The notes below the pieces were generated by a model. It was not told the origin of the DNA. It did no database searches and worked only from the letters and a program-made list of their open reading frames with translations. Positions 15,471-23,427 of a DNA stretch of 30,156 bases are shown piece after piece (within the stretch, counting starts at the first letter, position 1; each line of letters begins with the position of its first letter). Source of the DNA: Gemmatimonadales bacterium UBA7835 (GTDB lineage Bacteria > Gemmatimonadota > Gemmatimonadetes > Longimicrobiales > Gaopeijiaceae). Where the stretch lies: the NCBI GenBank assembly GCA_002500925.1, contig DLTN01000007.1:1-30156 (forward strand), written 5' to 3'. The translations under genes were made by a program, and so were the position numbers.

Positions 15471-16637
15471 CTATTCGGCTGTTAGAGCGCTTAACCTAGA
15501 CCAGACCGTAGTCACTGCTTTCGCTCCCGAGTCGACTTCATCCTCCGTCGTATCACGGCCTACCGAAAGACGGATCGTGGACAACGAGTCCTCGGGACCG
15601 TAAAGAGCTGTGATCACGTGACTGCCCTTGTTCGCCCCACTGTGACATGCGGAGCCGCCGGAGGCGGCTACGCCCTCCAGATCAAGAGCCGTTAAAAATA
15701 CTCCCGTGTCCCCGATATCGGGGATCCCCACGCTTAGCACGTGGGGCACACGCGGCGCGGCTCCGCAGTTGATCCTTAGCCCTGGAATATTGCGTAGGAG
15801 TCGGGCCTGGAGGCGATCTCTCATCATCTCCATATGGGCTGAGGCTGAATCCAGATCTGAGACTGCTAGATGCACAGCCTCAGCGAGACCAACGGCGCCG
15901 GCTACATCTTCTGTTCCCGGCCGCAAGGACCGTTCTTGACCTCCACCGAAGATCAGAGGTTCGACCTGGATACCGTTCCGGATGTAGAGAACGCCGCACC
16001 CGCGCGGGCCACCGAGCTTGTGTCCGGTAGCTGTTAGAAGGTCTATGCCGAGTTCGGAGACGTTGACCGGAACTTTGCCGACAGCCTGAGATGCATCGGT
16101 GTGCACTACTACGTTGGACGGTTCCCCCCATTCGCAAACCTCTGAGAGCGGCAGTAGCAGACCCGTCTCGTTGTTTGCCCACATGAATGACACTAGGCAG
16201 GGTAGTTTGCTCGGGTTCGCGGTATTGAGCTCCCCCTCAATCGTGCCGGCGGGTGTTACTGGAATCGTCCGCAACTCGGCTTCACCTCGATTTTCAAGCC
16301 ATTGTGCAGGCTCGATAACAGCGCTGTGCTCGATTGCAGACACTAGAATGCGTGGCTTCGAGTTAGGAAAGGCAAAGGCTAGGGACCTAACTCCTCCGAT
16401 CACTCCCAGATTGTCTGATTCTGTGCCACCGCGAACGAAGATGATTTCGGACGGACTTGCGCCAATGGCCGAGGCTAGCTTAGCACGAGCGTTTTCGAGT
16501 GCTGCTGATGTATCTTGGCCCCACTGATGGCTGCTAGACGGGTTTCCGAAGCGATGCCAAAGATATGGCTCCATCGCTGCAATGACTTCGGCACGGATTG
16601 GAGTCGTTGCGGCGTGGTCAAGGTATGCCGTAGACAT
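15471..16637 (-). CDS. Cysteine desulfurase (IscS/NifS family)
   Basis: A PLP enzyme that takes sulfur from cysteine as a persulfide, for Fe-S clusters and tRNA thiolation. The 388-residue protein starts with YLDHAATTPI. It has the PLP-binding ATGHKLGGPRGCG (Lys207), NNETG (155–159), the PGTEDVAG segment and the mobile loop with the catalytic cysteine, GGSACHSGANKGS (Cys331). The group I loop length points to IscS/NifS rather than SufS. The mnmA start lies 10 nt downstream, so its main partner is probably MnmA. No iscU, iscA or regulator of the IscR type is seen nearby. There is no Shine-Dalgarno sequence at the ATG at 16637. Confidence 0.93.
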   Translation of the reverse strand: MSTAYLDHAATTPIRAEVIAAMEPYLWHRFGNPSSSHQWGQDTSAALENARAKLASAIGASPSEIIFVRGGTESDNLGVIGGVRSLAFAFPNSKPRILVSAIEHSAVIEPAQWLENRGEAELRTIPVTPAGTIEGELNTANPSKLPCLVSFMWANNETGLLLPLSEVCEWGEPSNVVVHTDASQAVGKVPVNVSELGIDLLTATGHKLGGPRGCGVLYIRNGIQVEPLIFGGGQERSLRPGTEDVAGAVGLAEAVHLAVSDLDSASAHMEMMRDRLQARLLRNIPGLRINCGAAPRVPHVLSVGIPDIGDTGVFLTALDLEGVAASGGSACHSGANKGSHVITALYGPEDSLSTIRLSVGRDTTEDEVDSGAKAVTTVWSRLSALTAE

Positions 16638-16716
16638 GTTCGAATGAGGTTGATTGCTTGGGTTAGGGCGCCCAGTAAGTTAACTGGGCTAACGCGAGCA
16701 ACACTACGTAACCTAA
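16638..16716. promoter_or_regulatory. Divergent promoter region with long inverted repeat
   Basis: This 79-nt gap separates the leftward desulfurase gene and the rightward HIRAN gene. It contains GTTAG (16662–16666) then CCCAGT (16671–16676), and, after the 6-nt centre AAGTTA, ACTGGGCTAAC (16683–16693). The arms match as CCCAGT/ACTGGG plus GTTAG/CTAAC, with four extra bases (GGCG) in the left arm. AGTTAACT (16678–16685) at the centre is itself symmetric. A weak -35-like TTGCTC facing left begins near 16701. The repeat would lie within that leftward promoter, consistent with an operator. Alternatively the transcript could fold as an 11-bp stem. Confidence 0.5.
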
Positions 16717-17088
16717 ATGCTGAGAATTTCTCCACCATTTCCTTTTGGACAGCCTAGAACTTTTAGGGCGACATTGCACGGGACCGTATTCTCAGGGCGT
16801 GATGATCACATCGAACAGTTGCAAGATGGAGACGTCCTGAGACTGATTCCGGACCCACCGGTTCAGGAGGCTCCTGAGGTTTGGGTTCATATGGAAACTG
16901 GTGAGCCGATTGGTCATCTTCCCCCGGATGTGTGTTGGTGGCTGTGGCCATGGATGGCGGCGGGAGGGGTGGCAACCGGAGTGTTGTTGCGCGTCCGAGG
17001 AAGGGAGGTCCCTTCGTGGCGAAGACTTCTTCTGGAAGTTTCCTGTGCGACCAGTTGGGGATCAGAACGTGGAAACGCCCAAATCTGA
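16717..17088 (+). CDS. Stand-alone HIRAN-domain protein
   Basis: A 123-residue protein. Residues about 14–75 fit the HIRAN fold (known from HLTF/Rad5 helicases as a 3'-DNA-end binder): FRATLHGTVFSGRDDHIEQL, then GDVLRLIPDPP, the strand VWVHMETGEPIGHLPPDV, and a WPWMAAGG segment. The usual 'NP.DPNAV' stretch between is degenerate (PPVQEAPEVWV). No helicase or nuclease domain is attached. Bacterial examples are often stand-alone proteins of unknown role. It diverges from the desulfurase gene, and its 3' end overlaps the 3' end of the leftward deacetylase gene by 27 nt. The domain call is by eye. Confidence 0.65.
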   Translation: MLRISPPFPFGQPRTFRATLHGTVFSGRDDHIEQLQDGDVLRLIPDPPVQEAPEVWVHMETGEPIGHLPPDVCWWLWPWMAAGGVATGVLLRVRGREVPSWRRLLLEVSCATSWGSERGNAQI

Positions 17089-17796
17089 TAGTTCGTCTAC
17101 CTCAAAGGTCTCATCAGTGCGGTAGGGTTCTCCGTACGGGGTGCGTATCAAAGAGCCATAGTGAGCCGTTTTAGCCCGTATTTGCGCTATAAGATCACGA
17201 TTGCCTCCAGGAAACACTTCTCCGGCTTGTGTAGCTTGATCGAACTGAGACACGTACTCGGAGATGGCGTCAAGCTTGAGGTTCATTTGCTCAGTAATGT
17301 CGATTACGAAGTCTGGAGGTGAGGCGTCTTCCCGAAAGGCAGTTGCATAAACGAGCTTGTGTGGGCGGTGAGGTTCACCTGGGATGTTTAGCTTTCGTAA
17401 GCCTGAGAGAAAGCAGGCATCTCGAACTAGTTCTGAGGCGACGCGGTGATCTCGATGGCGTCCAAATTTCCAATGGGTGATCACCACACGGGGTCGAAGT
17501 CTGCGAAGAAATGAGGCGACGCGGAGTCGTGACTCATGGTCGTTCTCTAGAAATGCATCAGGAAGCTCAGCACAGACACGGACCGCAAGCCCCATTGCCG
17601 TACCCGCGGCGGTGGCTTCACGAGCTCGGATGCCTGCTGAGCCTGAACTACCCATTTCACCGGCAGTAAGATCAACGACTCCGACACGTTTACCCCTAGA
17701 AGCACTCTTGATAAGAGTGCCTCCGCAAAGCAACTCTGCATCATCCGGGTGTGCCATGACCGCCAGCAAGTCGAGTGGCGGGTCTAATTCATTCAT
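17062..17796 (-). CDS. bshB1: BshB1-type deacetylase (PIG-L/LmbE family)
   Basis: In bacillithiol synthesis BshB1 removes the acetyl group from N-acetylglucosaminyl-malate. The 244-residue protein begins with the zinc motif VMAHPDDAELLCGGT (His16, Asp19) and includes DLTAGEMGSSGS and the second ligand loop GRHRDH (His117). A C-terminal segment (YGSLIRTPYGEPYR, then VDELSDLG) resembles the bacillithiol subgroup ends. Related enzymes act on other N-acetyl sugars, including mycothiol conjugates, so the substrate is an inference. The start follows the ABC permease stop by 3 nt, so it is the last gene of the efflux operon. No bshA or bshC is in the window. Confidence 0.8.
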   Translation of the reverse strand: MNELDPPLDLLAVMAHPDDAELLCGGTLIKSASRGKRVGVVDLTAGEMGSSGSAGIRAREATAAGTAMGLAVRVCAELPDAFLENDHESRLRVASFLRRLRPRVVITHWKFGRHRDHRVASELVRDACFLSGLRKLNIPGEPHRPHKLVYATAFREDASPPDFVIDITEQMNLKLDAISEYVSQFDQATQAGEVFPGGNRDLIAQIRAKTAHYGSLIRTPYGEPYRTDETFEVDELSDLGVSTF

Positions 17797-17799
17797 TAG

Positions 17800-19122
17800 C
17801 TATTCAAATCTGAGGGCAGCGACCGGTGCAAGTCGGCTGGCTCGGTATGCTGGGAGAAGTCCAAACAGCATGCCCGTGATGGCGGCGGTGCCCAGGGACA
17901 CAGTGATTGCCCATGCGGGGATTTCTGCAGGAAGGGGAGTAAAGTTAGCGACCGCTTGAGACATTCCCCATCCGATCAGCAGGCCGACGGCTGCTCCCGC
18001 GCAGGTCAGCAGTGACGCTTCTAGCAGGAACTGCCATAGGATCTCTCGCCTGGTGGCACCGACTGCTTTCCGGACCCCTATCTCCCGAGTTCTTTCAGTA
18101 ACCGAGATCAACATGATCCCGATCACACCTACGCCTCCGACGAGTAGGCCAGCGGATGCTAGAAGTAGGATTACCAGAAAGAAAACTCCTGTGAGCTGAT
18201 TAAAGAGGTCGGCGATCTGCTGCGTTGATAAAAGAGCGAAGTTATTCTCTTCCCTCGGCCCTAGGCCGCGTATTCCTCGCATGGTGGCAATCACATCGTC
18301 TTTTACCCGCTCGACTGGAATCCCTTGTTCTGGCACAACCGCAACCTGTGCCAAGAACGTTCCTTGTCGGAGCCGTCGGACTGATGCCGTCCATGGAAGG
18401 ATGGCCCAGTTTTGAAACGCCGTGCTGAAGATGTTTTCTGCCGGCTCATAAACCCCAATTACTGTGAACGGCTCTTGGGTGCCGCCTCGCCCGTTCCGGT
18501 TCGTTATTCGAACCCGTCTTCCGATCGGATCCCTTTGTCCGAATAGCTGTTCAGCGAGGCCTGTGCTTATGATGACTACGGCTCTGTTTTGCTGGAGCTC
18601 ACCGGTTGTGAAGTCTCGACCGACAGTGAAATCACCTGGCTGGTAAGCCGCCCATCCTGCTGACGTACCGGTTGCCGTGACATTGTCCATGCGCTCACCT
18701 TCGAACTCAATATCTACCTGAAACGCTCCCAAATCGAATAGCGCATCGGAGACAGATGGCAGTGCTTCGATCCTTCGGGCCTCCTCTGGCTCGATCTCTG
18801 GCTTTCCCCACCATGGGGGGCGTTGCCCGTCGTTTTCTATGGAGATAGCGGTGAAGTCGAACCGCATAACGACAAAATTGTCCGGGCCCGCCGATTCAAA
18901 CGCTTCCATGACCGTAGAGCGAAGTCCAGTCATGAGTGCCCCTATGGCTACTACTACTGAAACCCCGACGGCGACACCGAGGACCGTTAGGATCGATCGG
19001 AGCAGGTTTGCCCGCATAGCATCCCTCGCTATACGAAAACCTTCAGTGAGAGCCGAAAGACCGCTGGCTCCACGATCTAGCCTTTTTACTAGATCATTGT
19101 CTGATGAGCGGTTTCTGCTCAT
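17800..19122 (-). CDS. MacB/FtsX-type ABC transporter permease (second of two)
   Basis: A 440-residue membrane protein. One membrane segment lies near the N-terminus (MRANLLRSILTVLGVAVGVS). A large periplasmic MacB-PCD domain follows, with three more segments near the end. The FtsX signature TERTREIGVRKAVGATRREI precedes the last segments and the tail reads LLPAYRASRLAPVAALRFE. I chose the ATG at 19122. It overlaps the first permease's stop (ATGA), and the longer frame upstream is an antisense-like, Arg-rich stretch. There is no ATP-binding domain. It likely pairs with the upstream permease as a heterodimeric pump passing substrate to the adaptor and TolC. Confidence 0.9.
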   Translation of the reverse strand: MSRNRSSDNDLVKRLDRGASGLSALTEGFRIARDAMRANLLRSILTVLGVAVGVSVVVAIGALMTGLRSTVMEAFESAGPDNFVVMRFDFTAISIENDGQRPPWWGKPEIEPEEARRIEALPSVSDALFDLGAFQVDIEFEGERMDNVTATGTSAGWAAYQPGDFTVGRDFTTGELQQNRAVVIISTGLAEQLFGQRDPIGRRVRITNRNGRGGTQEPFTVIGVYEPAENIFSTAFQNWAILPWTASVRRLRQGTFLAQVAVVPEQGIPVERVKDDVIATMRGIRGLGPREENNFALLSTQQIADLFNQLTGVFFLVILLLASAGLLVGGVGVIGIMLISVTERTREIGVRKAVGATRREILWQFLLEASLLTCAGAAVGLLIGWGMSQAVANFTPLPAEIPAWAITVSLGTAAITGMLFGLLPAYRASRLAPVAALRFE

Positions 19123-20360
19123 TCGTACCTCAGGGCGTCGACAGGGTCTAGTTTCGAGGCCTGAGACGCTGGGTAAACACCTGCGATTATTCCGACTGTG
19201 AGTCCGAGAGCTACTCCCAACGCGATCCAACGAGGAGCGACCGCTGCAGGGATAGGCGATACTGCTGCTAGTATTTGGGCGATCGTCAGCCCGAAACCGA
19301 CGCCTAGCGCCCCTCCGATCGTGCAAAGGGTGGCTGACTCAATTAGGACCTGGGTTAGGATATCTCGGCGCCTTGCTCCTAGGGCTTTGCGAACGCCGAT
19401 CTCTCGAGTCCGCTCCATGACGGATACGAGCATGATGTTCATGATCACGATCCCACCGACGACTAAGGCAATTGATACTAGCATCGGCAGGGCTGTGAAG
19501 AGCATTCGTGATATGTTGTCCCAGAAACTGATTGCCTCGTCGGCTGTTTCTAGAGAGAAATCGGGTTCTTCTGTGGGCCGAAGCCTATGCCGGACCCGCA
19601 TAATCCCCTCTGTCTGGAGCTGGATGTCTCGGAGTTCGTCGGGGTTGAGGGCCTGAATGACGATGTTGTCAACGTAGCCGCGCGGTGCCGTAATAGACCG
19701 AATCTGCGAACGCGCGGGAGCGATTACGAGGTTGTCCTGCGACTCTCCGAAAAGAGATCCTCTTTCCTCAAGTACCCCGATTACCCGGTAGGGAAAACCC
19801 CTAATACGGACGGAGCGTCCCACTGGCTCGAGTCCCTCAAAAACTTTTTCCGCTGTCTCCGAACCTATGACCAGGACTGGTGAGCCAGACTTGTCCTCTT
19901 GCGCTGTGAATACACGCCCTTCGGTGATATCAAGGTCCCGGATCTCGAAAATCTCCGGTGTCGCTCCGACGACCTGCACGCCACTCGCCGTCCGGCCGTT
20001 GTCACCCACAATGGATGAGCCCGTTCTGCTCTCTACCCCTACCTGCACAGGTGAGATGATTTGTTCCCTTAGAGCATCTGCGTCAGCAAAGGTGAGCCGA
20101 GGTCTTCTCTGCTGCTCACGACGTGCTTCCCGGCCCTGGTTGATGCTCACGGAAGGCGAGCGTCGAAGCGTGACCGTGTTAACTCCGAAGAGCTGAGCGG
20201 TTAAGTCTTCTCGAATGTATCGATCCAGCCCTTCAACGACGGTGACAACCACGATTAAGAACATCACGCCCAGAATGACCCCTAACAGGCTGAAGAACGA
20301 TTTCAGCTTTTGCGTTACGAGTTGCTGAAACGCGAGGGCTACGCCTTCCCAAATGTTCAC
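19119..20360 (-). CDS. MacB/FtsX-type ABC transporter permease (first of two)
   Basis: A 413-residue permease with the same plan as its neighbour: an N-terminal membrane segment (FFSLLGVILGVMFLIVVVTV), a periplasmic domain of about 230 residues, then three C-terminal segments around MERTREIGVRKALGARRRDI and the end VYPASQASKLDPVDALRYE. The start is GTG at 20360 with a stop close upstream in frame. It lies 47 nt after the adaptor gene and overlaps the second permease by 4 nt. The pair looks like an old duplication that has diverged. The export substrate cannot be read from the sequence. Candidates by family are lipoproteins, peptides, macrolides or siderophores. Confidence 0.9.
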   Translation of the reverse strand: MNIWEGVALAFQQLVTQKLKSFFSLLGVILGVMFLIVVVTVVEGLDRYIREDLTAQLFGVNTVTLRRSPSVSINQGREARREQQRRPRLTFADADALREQIISPVQVGVESRTGSSIVGDNGRTASGVQVVGATPEIFEIRDLDITEGRVFTAQEDKSGSPVLVIGSETAEKVFEGLEPVGRSVRIRGFPYRVIGVLEERGSLFGESQDNLVIAPARSQIRSITAPRGYVDNIVIQALNPDELRDIQLQTEGIMRVRHRLRPTEEPDFSLETADEAISFWDNISRMLFTALPMLVSIALVVGGIVIMNIMLVSVMERTREIGVRKALGARRRDILTQVLIESATLCTIGGALGVGFGLTIAQILAAVSPIPAAVAPRWIALGVALGLTVGIIAGVYPASQASKLDPVDALRYE

Positions 20361-20407
20361 TAGTTTCTAGCGCTCCACGCCTGCTCTCACGCCGTTTCCG
20401 GTGATCA

Positions 20408-21694
20408 CTAGAATCTGATCCTTATGCCACCTTGGGACCCGCTTCCGTTTTTCTGACCTTCTTCGCCTTCTTCAACAATCACTGAAATCGCATCGCCGTC
20501 GCGTAATTCTCGGATGCGCTGGTATGGCCCTGAGACAACTACGTCGCCAGTGGAAAGCCCAGACAAGACCTCAAAATATTCCTGACCAGCGATACCAGCT
20601 TGGACACGCTGGAAATACACTAAGCCGTCCTTCACAAGGAAGACCCCTTCAACGTCGTTATCGTCTGATCCCGACTGGCTAACTGAATCGCTTACCTCGG
20701 CGGCGTCACGCACCGTGAGTGCTATAATCGGCACGCTGACGGCGTCGGCTCGAGACTCGACAATGATGTCGGCCGTCGCCGAGAGGTCGGGCCGGAGCGG
20801 GACGTCCGTTTCGTCGAGCGTTAGTACAACCTCGAAATCGATTGCCGCTTGCTGGTTTCCTTGTTGTTGGCTTGGGGGCGTGATGGCCGAATTACCGATT
20901 TCCGTTACCTGACCCGAGAATTCTTGATCTGGAAAAGCGTCGATACGAATCGAGGCTCGGTCACCCAATGAAATCATGGATACCTCGGTCTCATCCACTT
21001 GCACCACGACTTCTATGAGCGAAAGGTCTGAGATTGTGAGAACGAGTGATCCCGGATTGTTCATTGTCCCGATAATAACGGTCTCGCCTTCCTCGACGTT
21101 GAGCCTCGTGACTTTTCCTGGCATGGGGGCGCTGAAGATGGTTTTCGAGAGACGATCCTCTGCCTCGTCGACTCCGGCTTGCGCCTGAGAAACACCATAC
21201 CGAGCGGCCTCAAGGAGTTGTGTTTGAACCTCGACTCTGGTTCGTGCGTCGTCTAACTGTTGACGACTCACCAAGATTGAGTCTCTGGCTCTAAGTTGGA
21301 CAAGGCGATCCTGATCCCGCGTAGCTTGAGTTAAATTGGCCCGTTGCTGGCCTTCTTGAGCTTGAGACTGTGCCAGCTGGGCCTCGGCTCTTGAGAAGGC
21401 TGCTTGGTATTGATCGGGCTCCAAGCGCAAAAGCGTTTGGCCAGCCACGACATCATCTCCCTCGTCGATGAGGAGTTGGGAAACGCGAGCGGAAACATCG
21501 GATGAGATGTCGACTGTGCGTCGGGCTCGGATATTGCCGCTGGCTGTCACTAACTGGACTAGATCGCGTGTTTCGATCATTTCGGTTCGAACTTCTATCC
21601 CGCTTTGTCGCCCACGTGTAACAGCGAGCGCGGTAGCCGAGCCAAGGACTATTGTTATGACAAAGCCGATGATGAGCTTAGAACGTTTCTCCAT
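20408..21694 (-). CDS. Periplasmic adaptor subunit, HlyD/MacA-type (membrane fusion protein)
   Basis: The protein bridging inner-membrane permeases and TolC. The 428-residue product has one N-terminal membrane anchor (KLIIGFVITIVLGSATALAV, residues 6–25), no lipobox, then a lipoyl half (LLIDEGDDVVAGQTLLRLEP). A Gln/Ala-rich coiled-coil hairpin follows at about 95–190, and the other lipoyl half has MPGKVTRLNVEEGETV. The beta-barrel is at about 225–310 and a membrane-proximal domain has GLSTGDVVVSGPYQRIREL. The C-terminal tail is Gly/Ser/Gln-rich. It sits 8 nt after tolC, which points to one transcript. It resembles adaptors of ABC-type MacAB systems rather than RND pumps because of the neighbours. 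Confidence 0.92.
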   Translation of the reverse strand: MEKRSKLIIGFVITIVLGSATALAVTRGRQSGIEVRTEMIETRDLVQLVTASGNIRARRTVDISSDVSARVSQLLIDEGDDVVAGQTLLRLEPDQYQAAFSRAEAQLAQSQAQEGQQRANLTQATRDQDRLVQLRARDSILVSRQQLDDARTRVEVQTQLLEAARYGVSQAQAGVDEAEDRLSKTIFSAPMPGKVTRLNVEEGETVIIGTMNNPGSLVLTISDLSLIEVVVQVDETEVSMISLGDRASIRIDAFPDQEFSGQVTEIGNSAITPPSQQQGNQQAAIDFEVVLTLDETDVPLRPDLSATADIIVESRADAVSVPIIALTVRDAAEVSDSVSQSGSDDNDVEGVFLVKDGLVYFQRVQAGIAGQEYFEVLSGLSTGDVVVSGPYQRIRELRDGDAISVIVEEGEEGQKNGSGSQGGIRIRF

Positions 21695-21702
21695 TGTCCG
21701 CT

Positions 21703-23208
21703 TCAGTTCTGAGAGCGTAGGGAGGCACCGACCAGCGCCTCGAGATTTGTTACTGTGTCGTGGTAAGTGAAGATCGACATTGTTCGATCCGCGTCAGCCT
21801 GCGCGAACAGTGTTTGTGCGTTGACTAATTCGACGAATGTTGTCGCACCCAGTCGGTACCGTTCCCGAGCCAAATTAAGCTGTTGCTGAGCCAATTCCCG
21901 GTTTCGTTCTTCTAGGCGAGCGCTCTGATACGCGGTACGGACGTTCTCCAGACCGATCGCGAGGTCGGCTTGCACTTGCAGTTCTTGCTCACGTATCTGC
22001 TGGGAGAGGTCTTCCCGCTGGAGCCGCGCGGCTTCAATGTTCCTCTGTCGACTCAGGCCAGAAAAGATCGGTACGCTGACTGTCATCCGGAAGCTCGGTG
22101 GTGACCCTACGAAACTGAAAGGAAACTGATCGTTCGCCGATATGATCGCGTTACGATCGGCTTCCGTGAATGCAATTTGACCACAGTCCCTCGGTGGTAG
22201 TGGATTAGCGAGTCGGGAATAAAGTTCGTTGTTAAACGAGCAGTTGGAAAAAGCAGACTGGACTTGAGCTTCCTGTTGAGCGATTTGAAATGCGGTGCTA
22301 CTGGCTTCTCGGGTGAAAGCGCTCCACCCTGTTGAAAGGTTTAGGCTGGGCATGTACTGCGACCAGGCTGAGCTCACTCCGATGCTGGAAGCTTCCCATG
22401 AATACCTTCGTCTTTGCAGTTCCGGGTTTCCACCCACCGCCATTGCGGATAACTGAGCTAGGTCCCACGTAGGCTCCGTTAATTCGAACTCTGTGGTGGT
22501 TTCGAAGTCTTGGTCAACGGGTTGTCCGAGAAGTTGCAGCAGTCTCATTCGGGACGTATTTGCCCGATTTTGGGTCTGAAGAACAACAACCTCTGAGCGT
22601 CCGACTTGGACGTCGGCCTGAGCTACATCGATGGGTGTGACCTGGCCAACCTCAAGCTGCCCCTGTGCCAAGCGAAGATTGAACCGGGAGTTCTCGAGCT
22701 GCTGCCCCGCTACTCGAACCGCATCCTCTTGACGCAGGAGCTCTAGATACGCCGCGGTGACCTGCTGTAATAGGTTTGACTCGGCCACCCCAATACCCGC
22801 TATAGTCGAACGGCGGTCAGCTTTCGTCTGTTTTGGCCCTAGTATTGTTGCCCAATTCAATGAGTAATTGAGGCCGAGTGAATAGCTAGAACCGTAATAG
22901 GACGGTAGGTCGCTGAACCCTAGATCTCCTAGAGTCAGGCTTCCGGGAAGCTGCGTCTCACCTGAGCCCTGCCAATTCAGTCCACCCGCAGCGCTCGCGC
23001 TTGGTAGCAACTGACCCCATGCTTGCCGGACGTTCCAATCGGCTAGTGCTTCATCATTTCGGGTTTGCAAAAAACCTGGATTGCTCGATCTTGCGATCTC
23101 AATGGCTTGGCCGAGTGAGAGACGCGGAGGTATGGTCTCCTGAGCTGAAACCGAGCAAGGTATTAGCACAGCTAACGTGCATGAGATCAGAAGAAAGTTA
23201 TTTCTCAT
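21703..23208 (-). CDS. TolC-family outer membrane efflux protein
   Basis: The outer-membrane channel of the efflux system. The 501-residue protein has a cleavable signal peptide (MRNNFLLISCTLAVLIPCSVSAQ). Two repeats of the outer-membrane-efflux-protein type follow, each rich in Gln, Arg and Ala heptads. LSLGQAIEIARSSNPGFL opens the first and LARERYRLGATTFVELVNAQ closes the second. An unusual stretch with two cysteines (FSNCSFNN ... PPRDCGQ) interrupts the second half. It is the first gene of the leftward operon, preceded by a 219-nt gap (23209–23427). Its presence shows that the organism has an outer membrane. Confidence 0.92.
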   Translation of the reverse strand: MRNNFLLISCTLAVLIPCSVSAQETIPPRLSLGQAIEIARSSNPGFLQTRNDEALADWNVRQAWGQLLPSASAAGGLNWQGSGETQLPGSLTLGDLGFSDLPSYYGSSYSLGLNYSLNWATILGPKQTKADRRSTIAGIGVAESNLLQQVTAAYLELLRQEDAVRVAGQQLENSRFNLRLAQGQLEVGQVTPIDVAQADVQVGRSEVVVLQTQNRANTSRMRLLQLLGQPVDQDFETTTEFELTEPTWDLAQLSAMAVGGNPELQRRRYSWEASSIGVSSAWSQYMPSLNLSTGWSAFTREASSTAFQIAQQEAQVQSAFSNCSFNNELYSRLANPLPPRDCGQIAFTEADRNAIISANDQFPFSFVGSPPSFRMTVSVPIFSGLSRQRNIEAARLQREDLSQQIREQELQVQADLAIGLENVRTAYQSARLEERNRELAQQQLNLARERYRLGATTFVELVNAQTLFAQADADRTMSIFTYHDTVTNLEALVGASLRSQN

Positions 23209-23427
23209 CTTCTAAGGCCTTATGCGCCAGCAAATTCAGAAAGTTTGGCAGAATGCATCTTTGAGCTCGATCCTTCGCTTCGGGTCTCAAGGGGCGGGTT
23301 TCTGTTGTTGTTCTAGAGGGAAGGACACGCTCTGTTCCCCATTTGTTAGGGCAACTGCGATGAGACGCGATGATCACCGTGCTGCTCGTTCCCATTCTAG
23401 GCGGTAAAGATAAACTCGGTCCGGAGA
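23209..23427 (-). other. Gap upstream of the tolC operon
   Basis: This 219-nt stretch should carry the promoter of the leftward efflux operon. Reading toward tolC, I found no convincing -35/-10 pair. Near 23261–23292, TTGAG and CTCAA stand as a loose inverted repeat about 22 nt apart. A weak AGAAG lies directly before the ATG. Nothing coding is supported on either strand. Confidence 0.3.

Noticed and set aside
16475..16738. Minus-strand frame upstream of the desulfurase
   Set aside because: It runs out of frame through the desulfurase N-terminus and the inverted repeat, with no recognisable protein pattern.
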